DNA from: an uncultured Bacteroidales bacterium
Lineage (GTDB): Bacteria > Bacteroidota > Bacteroidia > Bacteroidales > Bacteroidaceae
Direction: 5' to 3'
DNA length: 46,083 nucleotides
Assembly (NCBI GenBank): GCA_902779845.1
Contig: CACZCZ010000019.1
Location: 1-46,083, forward strand
Part shown: piece by piece, positions 17,643-26,457 of the stretch
Layout of the letters: each line of letters starts with the position of its first letter
How positions within the stretch are numbered: the stretch's first letter is position 1
The notes under the pieces: generated by a model
Seen by the model: only the letters and a program-made list of their open reading frames with translations
Told to the model about the DNA's origin: nothing
The model's database searches: none
Translations under genes and position numbers: made by a program

Positions 17643-19112
17643 CTTGCAGGCTGCGGCCGTCCCACCTCTCTCCCTTCATCCTTCACGGAGACATCGGACT
17701 CGCTGGCCCTCTATCCTGACTACCGTGATGTGGTGGTGCCGCCCAACATTGCACCGCTGAACTTCATGGTCAAGGATGCCGGCGCTACGGAGTTTGTGGC
17801 GAAGGTCGGTGACCTGGTGTGTGGTGCCTTGGACGACGGCAAGTTCGATATGGATAGTGTAGCGTGGCGGCGTCTTCTATCCGATGCCCGGGGCAAGGAT
17901 GTGAGCGTGGAGGTCTATGCCCATCGGCCTGCTGGATGGGTTAGGTTTCGCCCCTATACCTTCCACGTAGCTGAAGAGGATATCGACGCCTTCCTCAGCT
18001 ACCGCCTGATTGAACCGGGCTATGAGCTCTACCGCCAGTTGGGCCTCTATCAGCGCAACCTGACCAACTTCGATGAGGCTGTCATCTATGAGAACAACCG
18101 CAGCTACGACGATGACAACAACCACTGTATCAACTGTCACAACTACCAGGCCTATGACACGCGGCGGATGCTCTTCCACGTACGTGCAGCACATGGCGGC
18201 ACTGTCATCGTAGAGGGTGACAAGGCTCACAAGATAGCCATCCAGCATGACAGCATCCTGGGTGCTGGCGTCTATCCCAGCTGGCATCCCACGCTGCCCT
18301 TGGTGGCCTTCTCCACGAACAAGACAGGTCAGGTGTTCCACATGAAGCACGCCGAGAAGATCGAGGTGCTGGACGAAGCCTCGGACCTCCTGCTCTATGA
18401 TGCCGAGAAGAATACCGTGCAGAACGTCCTGCGTTCGGATGATCAGTTGGAGACCTTCCCTTGCTGGACGCCCGACGGCCGTCGCCTCTACTACTGCTCC
18501 GCGATGATGCCACCTGCCCTCATGGAGAACTACACCACAGAGGATATGGTGATGCACTATGACAGCCTCCTCTACAACCTCTACTGCATGGATTTCGACC
18601 CCGCTACGTGGCGCTTCAGTGCCCCGCAGTTGGTGCTTGATGCAGCCTCCATGGGCAAGAGTGCCAGCGTGCCGCGCGTAAGCCCCGACGGCCGCTACCT
18701 GCTCTTTACGCTGGGCGACTATGGTCAGTTCCACATTTGGCACCATAGTGCAGACCTATGGCTGCTGGACTTATCGGGAGCCCAGACACAGCCGCTTCCG
18801 CTCACCGATGCCAACAGCCGTGCCGCCGACAGCTATCATGGCTGGTCGTCCAACGGACGTTGGATTGCTTTTGCCAGCCGCCGTGATGATGGCAACTTCT
18901 CACGTGTCTATATCGCCTATTTCGACCGCGAGGGAAAGGCGCATCGTGCTTTCCTGCTGCCACAGCGCGATCCTGAGTATAACATCCTGCTGCTGAAGAG
19001 CTACAATGTGCCTGAACTGACGCGCTCTGCCCTCAGCGTCACCACGGATGAACTGAACCATGTCGTGTTGCACACCGAGGCCGAGAAGGCTGCCTTCATC
19101 CCTGCACAGTAG
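17535..19112 (+). CDS. PD40/TolB-like beta-propeller lipoprotein with a CXXCH motif
   Basis: 525 residues. The lipobox LLAGC places the lipidated cysteine at C40, after an unusually long N-region and a repeat-encoded hydrophobic core (LYILYFVFSISFS). A single CINCH motif (nt about 18125-18139) matches the c-type heme attachment pattern CXXCH. It is followed by four or more PD40/WD40-like blades with hallmarks SWHPTLPLVAFS, CWTPDGRRLYY, RVSPDGRYLLFT and GWSSNGRWIAFAS. Probably exported and membrane-anchored, possibly a mono-heme protein; substrate or partner unknown. Paired with the DUF6057-like membrane protein. Confidence 0.85.
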   Translation: MMTKRYTSFLLHPWRFQKFFEPLYILYFVFSISFSLLAGCGRPTSLPSSFTETSDSLALYPDYRDVVVPPNIAPLNFMVKDAGATEFVAKVGDLVCGALDDGKFDMDSVAWRRLLSDARGKDVSVEVYAHRPAGWVRFRPYTFHVAEEDIDAFLSYRLIEPGYELYRQLGLYQRNLTNFDEAVIYENNRSYDDDNNHCINCHNYQAYDTRRMLFHVRAAHGGTVIVEGDKAHKIAIQHDSILGAGVYPSWHPTLPLVAFSTNKTGQVFHMKHAEKIEVLDEASDLLLYDAEKNTVQNVLRSDDQLETFPCWTPDGRRLYYCSAMMPPALMENYTTEDMVMHYDSLLYNLYCMDFDPATWRFSAPQLVLDAASMGKSASVPRVSPDGRYLLFTLGDYGQFHIWHHSADLWLLDLSGAQTQPLPLTDANSRAADSYHGWSSNGRWIAFASRRDDGNFSRVYIAYFDREGKAHRAFLLPQRDPEYNILLLKSYNVPELTRSALSVTTDELNHVVLHTEAEKAAFIPAQ

Positions 19113-19187
19113 AGGCGCTGCTCAATGAATTGAAGCCCAAAGTACGTTTTTTTGCCCGCGGGTGCGCGTGGGTACATCTTTTTTTTG

Positions 19188-19195
19188 TACTTTTG
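19188..19195 (+). promoter_or_regulatory. -7 box TACTTTTG for the CoA-transferase gene
   Basis: Matches TAnnTTTG, 44 bp before the ATG. No convincing -33 TTTG at standard spacing. Confidence 0.55.
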
Positions 19196-19239
19196 CGCCG
19201 CAAAAGCAAAAACATATTTTCTAAGACTCCTCAAAAACG

Positions 19240-20748
19240 ATGATTAAACGCATCACAGCTGCCGAAGCCGCAGCAATGATTGAGAACGGCCACACGCTGG
19301 GCCTCTCGGGCTTCACACCTGCCGGTGTGCCCAAATCTGTCACCGCAGAAGTAGCCAAGAAGGCTCATGCCGAGCACGAGGCCGGCCGCCCCTTCAAAGT
19401 AAACATCCTCACAGGTGCCTCCACAGGCCAGAGCTGCGACGGCATGCTGGCCAACGAGCAGGCCATCGGTCTGCGCGCGCCCTACACCACCAACCCCGAC
19501 TTCCGCAAGCATGTTAACCTGAATGAGATCCGCTACACCGACCTCAACCTCTCGAACATGGCTACGCAGATGCGCCAGGGCTACCTGCCCTGCCCGGATT
19601 GGGGTATCATCGAGGCTTGCGAAGTGGAGATTCATGGCTCCAAGGCGCACATCTTCCTCACCGCTGCCGGCGGCATCAGCCCCACTGTATGCCGCATGGC
19701 CAAGCGCGGCATCTTCGTAGAGCTCAACGCCTTCCACAGCCCGAAGAGCAAGGGACTGCACGATGTCTATGAAATCGAATATCACCCCTACCGCACTCCT
19801 ATCAACATCACAAAGCCCAGCGACCGCATCGGCAAGCCCTATGTAGAGGTTGATGCCGACCGCATCATGGGCATCATCGAGTGCAACATCCCCGATGAGG
19901 CACGTTCCTTCAAAGACCCCGATCCCATCACCACCAAGATAGGTCAGAATGTGGCCGACTTCCTCGTGCAGAACATGCGCGACGGCAAGATACCTCCCAC
20001 CTTCCTGAACCTGCAGAGCGGCGTGGGCAGCGGCGCCAACGCCGTGCTGGGAGCTCTCGGCCACAGCACCGAAGTGCCCAACTTCAACATCTACACCGAG
20101 GTGCTGCAGGATGCACCCATCCAGCTCATGCGCGAGGGCCGCGTGCTCAGCGCCAGCGCCTGCTCGCTGACCGTCACCAACGAGTGCCTCACAGGCATCT
20201 ACGATGACATCGACTTCTTCAAGGACAAGCTCGTGCTGCGTCCCTCTGAAATCAGCAACAACCCCGAGGTCATCGCCCGCATCGGCGTATGCTCCTTGAA
20301 CACCGCCATCGAGGCAGACATCTACGGCCACGTGAACAGCACCAAGATCTGTGGCACGAAGATGATGAACGGCATCGGCGGCTCGGCTGACTTCACCTGC
20401 AACAGCTACCTCAGCATCTTCACCTGCGGCTCCACCACCAAGGGCGGCGCCATCTCCAGCATCGTGCCCTTCGCCAGCCATATCGACCACACCAGCCACT
20501 TCGTGGATGCTGTCATCACCGAGTACGGCGTGGCTGACCTGCGCGGCAAGTGCGCCATGGAGAAGGCCGAGGAGCTCATCAAGGTGGCTCACCCCGACTA
20601 CCAACCCCTGCTGCGCGACTATCTCAAGTATGCCGAGAAGTTCAGCGGCCACACCCACCACTGCCTCAGCGCTGCCTTCGCCATGCACGACACCTTCCTG
20701 CGCAAGGGCGACATGCGCCTGACAGACCTCGCTGAGTACGTGAAGTAA
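19240..20748 (+). CDS. Acetyl-CoA hydrolase/transferase family (succinate CoA-transferase)
   Basis: 502-residue class I CoA-transferase of the Cat1/ScpC/AarC group. The N-terminal half has GLSGFTPAGVPKSV and the GASTGQSCDG segment. The catalytic glutamate is E287 in YTEVLQD, after LQSGVGSGANAVLGAL. The C-terminal half has GGSADFTCNSYLSIF, FVDAVITEYGVADLRGKCAMEKAEELI and the closing HTHHCLSAAF. Family members move CoA between succinate, propionate and acetate. With frdCAB in the same window, succinyl-CoA/propionate or acetate formation is the likely context. Exact substrate is not decided by sequence alone. Confidence 0.93.
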   Translation: MIKRITAAEAAAMIENGHTLGLSGFTPAGVPKSVTAEVAKKAHAEHEAGRPFKVNILTGASTGQSCDGMLANEQAIGLRAPYTTNPDFRKHVNLNEIRYTDLNLSNMATQMRQGYLPCPDWGIIEACEVEIHGSKAHIFLTAAGGISPTVCRMAKRGIFVELNAFHSPKSKGLHDVYEIEYHPYRTPINITKPSDRIGKPYVEVDADRIMGIIECNIPDEARSFKDPDPITTKIGQNVADFLVQNMRDGKIPPTFLNLQSGVGSGANAVLGALGHSTEVPNFNIYTEVLQDAPIQLMREGRVLSASACSLTVTNECLTGIYDDIDFFKDKLVLRPSEISNNPEVIARIGVCSLNTAIEADIYGHVNSTKICGTKMMNGIGGSADFTCNSYLSIFTCGSTTKGGAISSIVPFASHIDHTSHFVDAVITEYGVADLRGKCAMEKAEELIKVAHPDYQPLLRDYLKYAEKFSGHTHHCLSAAFAMHDTFLRKGDMRLTDLAEYVK

Positions 20749-20813
20749 TGGCCCCCTCCCGACCTCGCTGAGTACGTGGAGTAAAATCTCATTCCAGCCC
20801 CGCTGAGTACATG
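20725..20813 (+). repeat. Echoes of the CoA-transferase 3' end
   Basis: The last 24 bp of the gene including its stop (20725-20748, GACCTCGCTGAGTACGTG...) recur at 20761-20784 with one difference (AAG to GAG before TAA). A shortened third copy (CGCTGAGTACATGA) is at 20801-20814. The first offset is 36 bp, the second about 35 bp. Confidence 0.8.
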
Positions 20814-20878
20814 AGGCAGGGACCTTCTTCCGACTTCCCCCTCTATGGGAACGTGACGTGGATGTTAATAGTTCATTT

Positions 20879-20918
20879 GTAAATCGAAAAATTGTCAAAT
20901 TCTCAAATTGTCAAATTA
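20879..20918. repeat. AAATTGTCAAA-type array upstream of nagB
   Basis: Units AAATCGAAAAATTGTC, AAATTCTC and AAATTGTC immediately before the nagB start; same family as 7889-7940. Confidence 0.6.
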
Positions 20919-20922
20919 AACC

Positions 20923-21714
20923 ATGCGAGTAATTATTGAACCGGATTACGCGAACCTTTCGCGTTGGGCTGCAGAATATGTCGCTGCCCGCATCAATGAA
21001 GCAAAGCCCACTGCCGAGAAGCCCTTCAAGTTAGGTTGCCCCACGGGTTCCTCACCCCTCGGTCTTTACAAGCACCTCATCGAGCTGAACAAGGCTGGTA
21101 AGGTCAGCTTCCAGAACGTCATCACTTTCAACATGGACGAGTATGTGGGCCTGCCCGAAGAGCATCCCGAGAGCTACCACAGCTTCATGTGGACCAATTT
21201 CTTCTCGCACATCGACATCAAGAAGGAGAATGTCCACATCCTGAATGGTAACGCCAAGGATCTGGCTGCTGAGTGTGCTGCCTATGAGAAGGCTATCCAG
21301 GACGCTGGCGGCATCGACCTCTTCATGGGTGGCATTGGCCCTGACGGCCACATTGCCTTCAACGAGCCCTTCAGCTCCCTGCAGAGCCGCACGCGTGTCA
21401 AGAGCCTCACCACAGACACCATCATCGCCAACAGTCGTTTCTTCGACAACGATGTGAACAAGGTCCCCAAGACAGCTCTCACCGTAGGCGTAGGCACTGT
21501 GATGGATGCCAAGGAAGTACTCATCGTGGCCAACGGTCATAACAAGGCTCGTGCCCTCGCACACGCTATCGAATTTGGCGTGAGCCAGGAGTGGACTATC
21601 AGCGCACTGCAGATGCACCCCCATGCCATCATCGTTTGCGACGAAGCCGCTACCGATGAACTGAAGCACGGCACCTACAAGTACTTCAAGGACATCGAGA
21701 AGGACAACCTCTAA
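20923..21714 (+). CDS. nagB: Glucosamine-6-phosphate deaminase
   Basis: 263-residue cytosolic enzyme converting glucosamine-6-phosphate to fructose-6-phosphate and ammonia. The active-site residues occur at the same numbers as in E. coli NagB: D72 in [10 protein letters not shown]141, H143 and E148 in [13 protein letters not shown]. The phosphate-binding [11 protein letters not shown] loop is at residues 39-49. Start ATG 20923. It follows the CoA-transferase gene by 174 bp and is closed by a strong hairpin, so the pair may share a transcript. Confidence 0.97.
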   Translation: MRVIIEPDYANLSRWAAEYVAARINEAKPTAEKPFKLGCPTGSSPLGLYKHLIELNKAGKVSFQNVITFNMDEYVGLPEEHPESYHSFMWTNFFSHIDIKKENVHILNGNAKDLAAECAAYEKAIQDAGGIDLFMGGIGPDGHIAFNEPFSSLQSRTRVKSLTTDTIIANSRFFDNDVNKVPKTALTVGVGTVMDAKEVLIVANGHNKARALAHAIEFGVSQEWTISALQMHPHAIIVCDEAATDELKHGTYKYFKDIEKDNL

Positions 21715-21737
21715 TCTCCGTCCTCTCATACCATACG

Positions 21738-21774
21738 GAAGCCCCCATTGCTTAGGCAATGAGGGCTTCTTTTA
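21738..21774 (+). terminator. Terminator of nagB
   Basis: 14-bp stem with one mismatch (GAAGCCCCCATTGC / GCAATGAGGGCTTC), TTAG loop, followed by TTTTAT. Confidence 0.8.
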
Positions 21775-21806
21775 TGCATTTCTTTTATGCATTTCTTTTA
21801 TGCATG
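21767..21806 (+). repeat. Three tandem copies of TTCTTTTATGCAT
   Basis: A 13-bp unit repeated three times directly after and overlapping the nagB terminator T-tract. Confidence 0.8.
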
Positions 21807-22062
21807 CTCGATTACAACAGACACATAAAGTCAGACACCGTACTTCTTGACGCCATTGAGCGCTATCTTTCATCCAAAACTCTGTACTTTATTGCTTGTT
21901 TTATCATGACGATTCAATTGCATCATCACGATTATTCAATTGCATCATCATGATGATTCAATCAACAAACCCTTATTTTCCGGGTAATTAAATGTGGACA
22001 TTTGGCTGATTCACTACATTCCATGAAGTATGGGACCATGACGATGACACTTCAACATAACA
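21807..22062. other. Gene-poor interval
   Basis: No gene was recognised between the nagB terminator and the toxin-antitoxin module. The only structure seen is a short direct repeat at about 21909-21965 (ATTCAATTGCATCATCA twice, then a related ATGATTCAAT). Composition is more AT-rich than the surroundings. Confidence 0.5.
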
Positions 22063-22100
22063 TCTCCCCGCCAAAATGACAGGAGGCTTTGGCGGGGAGA
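22063..22100 (-). terminator. Hairpin downstream of the YafQ-type module
   Basis: Perfect 13-bp stem TCTCCCCGCCAAA / TTTGGCGGGGAGA with a 12-nt loop, 23 bp past the toxin stop on the minus strand. The following T-tract is poor (TGTTATGTT). Confidence 0.55.
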
Positions 22101-22122
22101 AGTAGGGGGCAAATGTTATACT

Positions 22123-22395
22123 TTAAAATAAATCCGAATGTGTACCTGTATCTACGAGAATCAACCGGAGTTGATAATCGTCTTGTTGCCAGATTAGCAG
22201 CCAATCTGGTTGAATATGGCACTCCCAACAGCCTCGGTATTTCCCTTGAAGCTTATGAGGATGGTATTGGAGTGGCAATTCGCCTTTCTCTTGAAGAATA
22301 TCAAGGACGGTAGTGAATGCGCGCACATCCAATCCGCGACGCACACACACCTTCAGGGATTTCCTGAACTGCCCGGTATAGATGACTTCATACAT
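22123..22395 (-). CDS. Type II toxin, YafQ family mRNA interferase
   Basis: 90-residue RelE-fold protein. The YafQ hallmarks are clear: HKLQGKYRGCWECHIQPDWLLIW in the centre and LVDTGTHSDLF at the C-terminus, with the histidines and terminal Phe expected for catalysis. Such toxins cleave mRNA on the ribosome and are neutralised by a cognate antitoxin. The start lies 4 bp after the antitoxin stop, a typical operon arrangement. Confidence 0.92.
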   Translation of the reverse strand: MYEVIYTGQFRKSLKVCVRRGLDVRAFTTVLDILQEKGELPLQYHPHKLQGKYRGCWECHIQPDWLLIWQQDDYQLRLILVDTGTHSDLF

Positions 22396-22399
22396 AGCG

Positions 22400-22606
22400 T
22401 CAGCCCAGAATTTGCTTGATCAGGTCTTCTGAGTCCTTGGCATGAAACACATTACCTTTGCGAATATCCTCCAATCCCTTTTCGATACCACTTTTGCGTG
22501 GCACATGCACAGACCATCCCATTCGTCGGGAGATAGTGCGCAGGAGGCTTAAATCCGTATTCGGCAGAGTGATCTGCACTCTTTCTGAGGTTGCTTGCAT
22601 AGTCAT
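22400..22606 (-). CDS. Antitoxin of the YafQ-type pair
   Basis: 68 residues from ATG 22606 (alternative ATG 22600). Begins MTMQATSERVQITLP and contains LLRTISRRMGWSV, consistent with a short DNA-binding N-terminus and a toxin-wrapping tail. A longer upstream frame to 22684 is open, but it would start inside the frdB terminator hairpin, so it is rejected. Family assignment as a RelB/DinJ-like antitoxin comes mainly from gene context. Confidence 0.85.
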   Translation of the reverse strand: MTMQATSERVQITLPNTDLSLLRTISRRMGWSVHVPRKSGIEKGLEDIRKGNVFHAKDSEDLIKQILG

Positions 22607-22647
22607 CTGTCTTTGTATATTATATATAGGTATAGAAGTAGTGTGAG

Positions 22648-22698
22648 GAAAAAAGGTTGTGAGTCTGAGGCTAGAAGACCTCATGACCTCACAACCTT
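22648..22698 (-). terminator. Terminator of frdCAB
   Basis: Long stem on the minus strand (AAGGTTGTGAGGTCATGAGG pairing with CCTCAGACTCACAACCTT, with one small bulge) followed by TTTTTT. It lies 18 bp after the frdB stop and insulates the toxin-antitoxin genes from the operon. Confidence 0.85.
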
Positions 22699-22715
22699 AT
22701 TGACCTTGCTTGACT

Positions 22716-23474
22716 TTAGTCGGCCAGCTTCGCCTTGATGAACTCGCGGTTCAGGCGGGCGATGTTGGCGATGGTCTCGTTCTTCGGGCACACAGCCTCG
22801 CAAGCGCGGGTGTTGGTGCAGTTGCCGAAGCCGAGCTCGTCCATCTTAGCCACCATGGCCTTGGCGCGCTTAGCGGCCTCGGGACGGCCCTGGGGCAGCA
22901 GGGCGAGCTGGGAGACCTTGGAGCTCACGAAGAGCATGGCGGAGCCGTTCTTACAAGCTGCTACGCAGGCACCGCAGCCGATGCAAGATGCGCAGTCCAT
23001 GGCCTCGTCGGCATCCTGCTTGGGGATGAGGATGGCGTTGGCGTCCTGTGCCTGACCTGTGCGGATGGTGGTGTAGCCGCCGGCCTGGATGATCTTGTCG
23101 AAGGCGGAGCGATCTACCATGCAGTCCTTGATGACGGGGAAGCCAGCGGAGCGCCAGGGTTCCACGGTGATGGTGTCGCCATCGTTGAACTTACGCATGT
23201 AGAGCTGGCAGGTGGTGGCGCCACGCTCGGTCTTGCCGTGGGGCGTGCCGTTGATGTAGAGCGAGCACATGCCGCAGATGCCCTCGCGGCAGTCGTGGTC
23301 GAAGACGAAAGGCTCCTTGCCGGCCTCGATGAGTTCCTCGTTCATGATGTCGAGGGCCTCGAGGAAGGAGGTGTCGTCGGGAATATTCTTCAACTGGTGT
23401 GTGTCGAAGTGGCCCTTCTCCTTCGGGCCGTTCTGTTTCCAGAACTTGATTGTAACAGAGATGTTTTTAGCCAT
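22716..23474 (-). CDS. frdB: Fumarate reductase/succinate dehydrogenase iron-sulfur subunit
   Basis: 252 residues from ATG 23474; an upstream in-frame ATG at 23489 falls in a GC-rich repeat and is less likely. Ligands for [2Fe-2S] are visible in CREGICGMC (C62, C67, C70), for [4Fe-4S] in [11 protein letters not shown] and for [3Fe-4S] in [13 protein letters not shown]. The subunit wires electrons from the cytochrome b/quinone site to the FAD subunit. It lies third in frdCAB. The gap to frdA is filled by a palindromic repeat pair. Confidence 0.96.
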   Translation of the reverse strand: MAKNISVTIKFWKQNGPKEKGHFDTHQLKNIPDDTSFLEALDIMNEELIEAGKEPFVFDHDCREGICGMCSLYINGTPHGKTERGATTCQLYMRKFNDGDTITVEPWRSAGFPVIKDCMVDRSAFDKIIQAGGYTTIRTGQAQDANAILIPKQDADEAMDCASCIGCGACVAACKNGSAMLFVSSKVSQLALLPQGRPEAAKRAKAMVAKMDELGFGNCTNTRACEAVCPKNETIANIARLNREFIKAKLAD

Positions 23475-23481
23475 AATATGA

Positions 23482-23634
23482 AGACCCACCCCCCAGCCCC
23501 TCCCTTGTAGGGAGGGGAGTAGAATGTATCTGACTCATTAGGGGGTCATTAGGGTAATTCTTAAATGTTAATACTAAAACCTATTTTTGAAAGGTGACCA
23601 CTCCCTCCCTACAAGGGAGGGTGAGGGGAGGGTC
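23482..23634. repeat. GC-rich palindromic repeat pair between frdA and frdB
   Basis: Arm a (23482-23520) contains CCCCTCCC-TTGTA-GGGAGGGG flanked by an AGACCCACCCCCC side. Arm b (23598-23634) is an imperfect reverse complement with CCCTCCCT-ACAAG-GGAGGG. Arm b begins directly at the frdA stop codon. Arm a ends (GGTGGGTCT in mRNA sense) 7 nt before the frdB ATG. Confidence 0.9.
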
Positions 23635-25626
23635 CTAATTCTTGTAGTTACGTGTCTGAACCTTGATTGCTTCGTACTCCAGGGGCTCCTTGATGAGTTC
23701 GGGATCCTTGTCGGCACCCTGATACTCCCAGCAGCCGACGTAGAAGAAGTTCTCGTCGTCGCGCTTGGCTTCGCCTTCCTCCGTCTGGTATTCCTCGCGG
23801 AAGTGACCGCCGCAGGATTCGTTGCGGCTGAGGGCGTCGTGAGCCACGAGCTCGCCCATGGTGAAGAAGTCACGGAGGTGGATAGCCTTGTCGAGCTCCA
23901 CGTTGAGACCTTCCTTCGAGCCAGGCACGAAGAGGTTCGTGTCGAACTCCTTCTGCAGTTCTTTCATCTTCTGGATGCCGGTCTTCAGGCCCTCGGCGGT
24001 GCGACCCATGCCGACATACTCCCACATGATGTGGCCGAGCTCCTTGTGGATGGAATCCACGGAGCGCTTACCCTTGATGTTGAGCAGGCGCGTGAGTTCG
24101 GCATCGACAGCTTTCTCGGCGGCTGCGAACTCGGGCAGGTCGGTGGAGATGCGCGGCCAGATAGCCTGGTCGGCGAGGTAGTTCTGGATGGTGTAGGGCA
24201 GCACGAAGTAACCGTCGGCGAGACCCTGCATGAGGGCAGAAGCACCGAGGCGGTTAGCGCCGTGGTCGGAGAAGTTGCACTCGCCGATGGCGAAGAGGCC
24301 GGGGATGGAGGTCTGCAGCTCGTAGTCAACCCACACGCCGCCCATCGTGTAGTGGATGGCGGGGTAGATCATCATGGGCTTGTAGTACTTCACACCGTTG
24401 ATCTCGTTGGCGAGGTCGCCGGGATAGACGTCGGTGATCTCCTCGTACATGTCGAAGAGGTTGCCATAACGCTGCTTCATGGCATCGAGGCCGAGGCGGT
24501 TGATGGACTCTGAGAAGTCGAGGAACACAGCCAGACCGGTGTTGTTCACGCCGAAGCCCTTGTCGCAACGCTCCTTGGCAGCACGGCTGGCGACGTCGCG
24601 CGGCACGAGGTTACCGAAGGCGGGATAGCGGCGCTCCAGATAGTAATCGCGGTCCTCCTCGGGAATCTCCCAGCCCTGCAGCGTGCCTTCCTGCAGCTTC
24701 TTGGCATCTTCGAGTTTCTTGGGCACCCAGATGCGGCCGTCGTTACGCAAGGACTCGGACATCAGCGTCAGCTTGGACTGCTTGTCGCCATGCACGGGGA
24801 TGCAGGTGGGGTGAATCTGTACGTAGGAGGGGTTAGCCATGTAAGCGCCCTTGCGGTAGCACTGAACGGCAGCCGTGCAGTTGCAACCCATAGCGTTGGT
24901 GGAGAGGAAGTAAGCGTTGCCGTAGCCGCCGGTGGCGATGACGACAGCGTTGGCGCTGAAGCGCTCCAGCTTACCTGTGACGAGGTTCTTGGCGATGATA
25001 CCGCGGGCACGGCCATCGACGATGACCACATCTTCCATCTCGTAACGCGTGAAGAGCTTCACCTTGCCAGCCTGCACCTGTGCGGAGAGGGAGCTGTAGG
25101 CGCCGAGCAGCAGCTGCTGACCGGTCTGACCCTTGGCGTAGAAGGTACGGCTCACCTGTGCACCGCCGAAGGAGCGGTTGGCGAGCATGCCGCCATATTC
25201 GCGAGCGAAGGGAACACCCTGTGCCACGCACTGGTCGATAATATTGTTCGACACCTCAGCCAGACGATAGACGTTGGCCTCGCGAGCGCGGTAGTCACCA
25301 CCCTTCACGGTGTCGTAGAACAGACGATAGACGCTGTCGCCGTCGTTCTGGTAGTTTTTGGCTGCATTGATACCGCCCTGAGCGGCGATAGAGTGCGCGC
25401 GACGGGGGCTGTCCTGGATGCAGAAGTTAAGGACGTTGAAGCCCATCTCACCGAGGGAGGCGGCAGCGCTAGCACCGGCCAGACCCGTACCCACCACGAT
25501 GACGTCGAGCTTGAGTTTGTTCTTCGGGTTCACCAGGCGCTGATGTGCCTTGTAGTTGGTCCATTTCTCAGCAACGGGCCCCTCGGGAATCTTGGAATCT
25601 ATTTTCTTTACTTGTTCAGTTGCCAT
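23635..25626 (-). CDS. frdA: Fumarate reductase/succinate dehydrogenase flavoprotein subunit
   Basis: 663 residues. FAD-binding [17 protein letters not shown] at 46-62 and the covalent-FAD histidine H78 in [15 protein letters not shown]. Substrate-site motifs [36 protein letters not shown] and [17 protein letters not shown] are present. The length and lack of a second anchor gene fit the B-type enzymes of Bacteroidetes (with a five-helix diheme cytochrome b). In anaerobes it mainly reduces fumarate to succinate. ATG 25626 is 30 bp after the frdC stop. Confidence 0.97.
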   Translation of the reverse strand: MATEQVKKIDSKIPEGPVAEKWTNYKAHQRLVNPKNKLKLDVIVVGTGLAGASAAASLGEMGFNVLNFCIQDSPRRAHSIAAQGGINAAKNYQNDGDSVYRLFYDTVKGGDYRAREANVYRLAEVSNNIIDQCVAQGVPFAREYGGMLANRSFGGAQVSRTFYAKGQTGQQLLLGAYSSLSAQVQAGKVKLFTRYEMEDVVIVDGRARGIIAKNLVTGKLERFSANAVVIATGGYGNAYFLSTNAMGCNCTAAVQCYRKGAYMANPSYVQIHPTCIPVHGDKQSKLTLMSESLRNDGRIWVPKKLEDAKKLQEGTLQGWEIPEEDRDYYLERRYPAFGNLVPRDVASRAAKERCDKGFGVNNTGLAVFLDFSESINRLGLDAMKQRYGNLFDMYEEITDVYPGDLANEINGVKYYKPMMIYPAIHYTMGGVWVDYELQTSIPGLFAIGECNFSDHGANRLGASALMQGLADGYFVLPYTIQNYLADQAIWPRISTDLPEFAAAEKAVDAELTRLLNIKGKRSVDSIHKELGHIMWEYVGMGRTAEGLKTGIQKMKELQKEFDTNLFVPGSKEGLNVELDKAIHLRDFFTMGELVAHDALSRNESCGGHFREEYQTEEGEAKRDDENFFYVGCWEYQGADKDPELIKEPLEYEAIKVQTRNYKN

Positions 25627-25656
25627 AATGATTACGGATTAAGAGTTGATAATAGG

Positions 25657-26343
25657 TTAGCCCCAAATGGCGAACTTGAGGACCACCACAGCAAACATCA
25701 GGATGACGATGGTGGACCAGATGAAGCCGATGCACTGCCAGCGGTTGTGCCAGATCTTGCCGCTCCAGCCCAGCGTCTGGATAGCGCTCCAGAAACCATG
25801 GTTCATGTGGAACCAGATGGCGCAGAACCAGAAGAGGTAGGCGGCGGAGAAGAAGGGAGCACCGGGCTGATCGTGGAATGTCCAGACAATCCAAGCATAG
25901 CCGTCGGCGGGAGAGATGGGGTTGCTCATGGCAGCCACGGGGTCTGAGAGCTCTGCCCACATCATGTTGTACCAGAAGTGCCAGAAGTGGAGGCACAGGC
26001 CCAAGCAGATGATGCAGCCCAGCAGGAACATGTTCTGGCTGTACCACTCCACCTTTTCAGGCTTGTCGGTCACGGCATAGGCATCTGTGCCGCGGGCCTT
26101 CTTGTTCTGGATGGTCAGGATGATGGCAAAGACGAAGTGCAGTACCATCAAAGCTGCCAAGCCGAGAGTCGCCACAACAGCGTACCAGTTCGCGCCGAGG
26201 AACTCGCAAATCATGTTGTAGCCCTCAGCGCTGAAGAGCGCTACGACGTTCATGCTGGCATGGAACGTCAGGAAGAGAATCAGTGCGAGCCCGGTCACGG
26301 ACATCACCACTTTTCTTCCGATAGAAGAATCAATTAACCACAT
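25657..26343 (-). CDS. frdC: Fumarate reductase/succinate dehydrogenase cytochrome b subunit
   Basis: 228 residues from ATG 26343, beginning MWLIDSSIGRKVVMSVTGLAL. Five hydrophobic helices with conserved histidines (FHASMNVVALF, VLHFVFAIIL, LHFWHFWYNMMW, HMNHGFWSAIQTLGWSG) expected to bind two hemes. A longer in-frame extension to a TTG at 26415 is rejected because that TTG is the -33 element of the promoter. First gene of frdCAB. Confidence 0.96.
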   Translation of the reverse strand: MWLIDSSIGRKVVMSVTGLALILFLTFHASMNVVALFSAEGYNMICEFLGANWYAVVATLGLAALMVLHFVFAIILTIQNKKARGTDAYAVTDKPEKVEWYSQNMFLLGCIICLGLCLHFWHFWYNMMWAELSDPVAAMSNPISPADGYAWIVWTFHDQPGAPFFSAAYLFWFCAIWFHMNHGFWSAIQTLGWSGKIWHNRWQCIGFIWSTIVILMFAVVVLKFAIWG

Positions 26344-26385
26344 AAAAAGTAATTTTTTAGATATTTGAATGATGAAAAGATGCTG

Positions 26386-26416
26386 CAAAAGTAAGTTATT
26401 TTGGTGAGCCTGCAAA
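26386..26416 (-). promoter_or_regulatory. Promoter of frdCAB
   Basis: On the minus strand: TTTG (26413-26416), exactly 19 bp, then TACTTTTG (26386-26393). It lies 42 bp before the frdC ATG and fixes the start codon. Confidence 0.8.
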
Positions 26417-26457
26417 GAAAAACACCTCTTTTTATTGTATAAGGGCGTGAAAAACAG

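Noticed and set aside
19231-20898. A 555-codon minus-strand frame opposite the CoA-transferase gene
   Set aside because: The plus-strand protein has complete family motifs including E287; the antisense frame shows none.
21759-21953. A 64-codon plus-strand frame after nagB
   Set aside because: It starts in the nagB terminator hairpin and runs through tandem repeats; no homology signal or promoter is visible.
21767-21965. Possible CRISPR-like array
   Set aside because: Units are tandem and 13-20 bp without unique spacers; no cas genes are nearby.
22400-22684. 94-residue version of the antitoxin
   Set aside because: The extra N-terminus would be encoded by the frdCAB terminator stem and T-tract; the ATG at 22606 gives a normal antitoxin.
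22710-25947. Long plus-strand frames opposite frdB and frdA
   Set aside because: Same antisense composition artefact; frdA and frdB are unambiguous on the minus strand.
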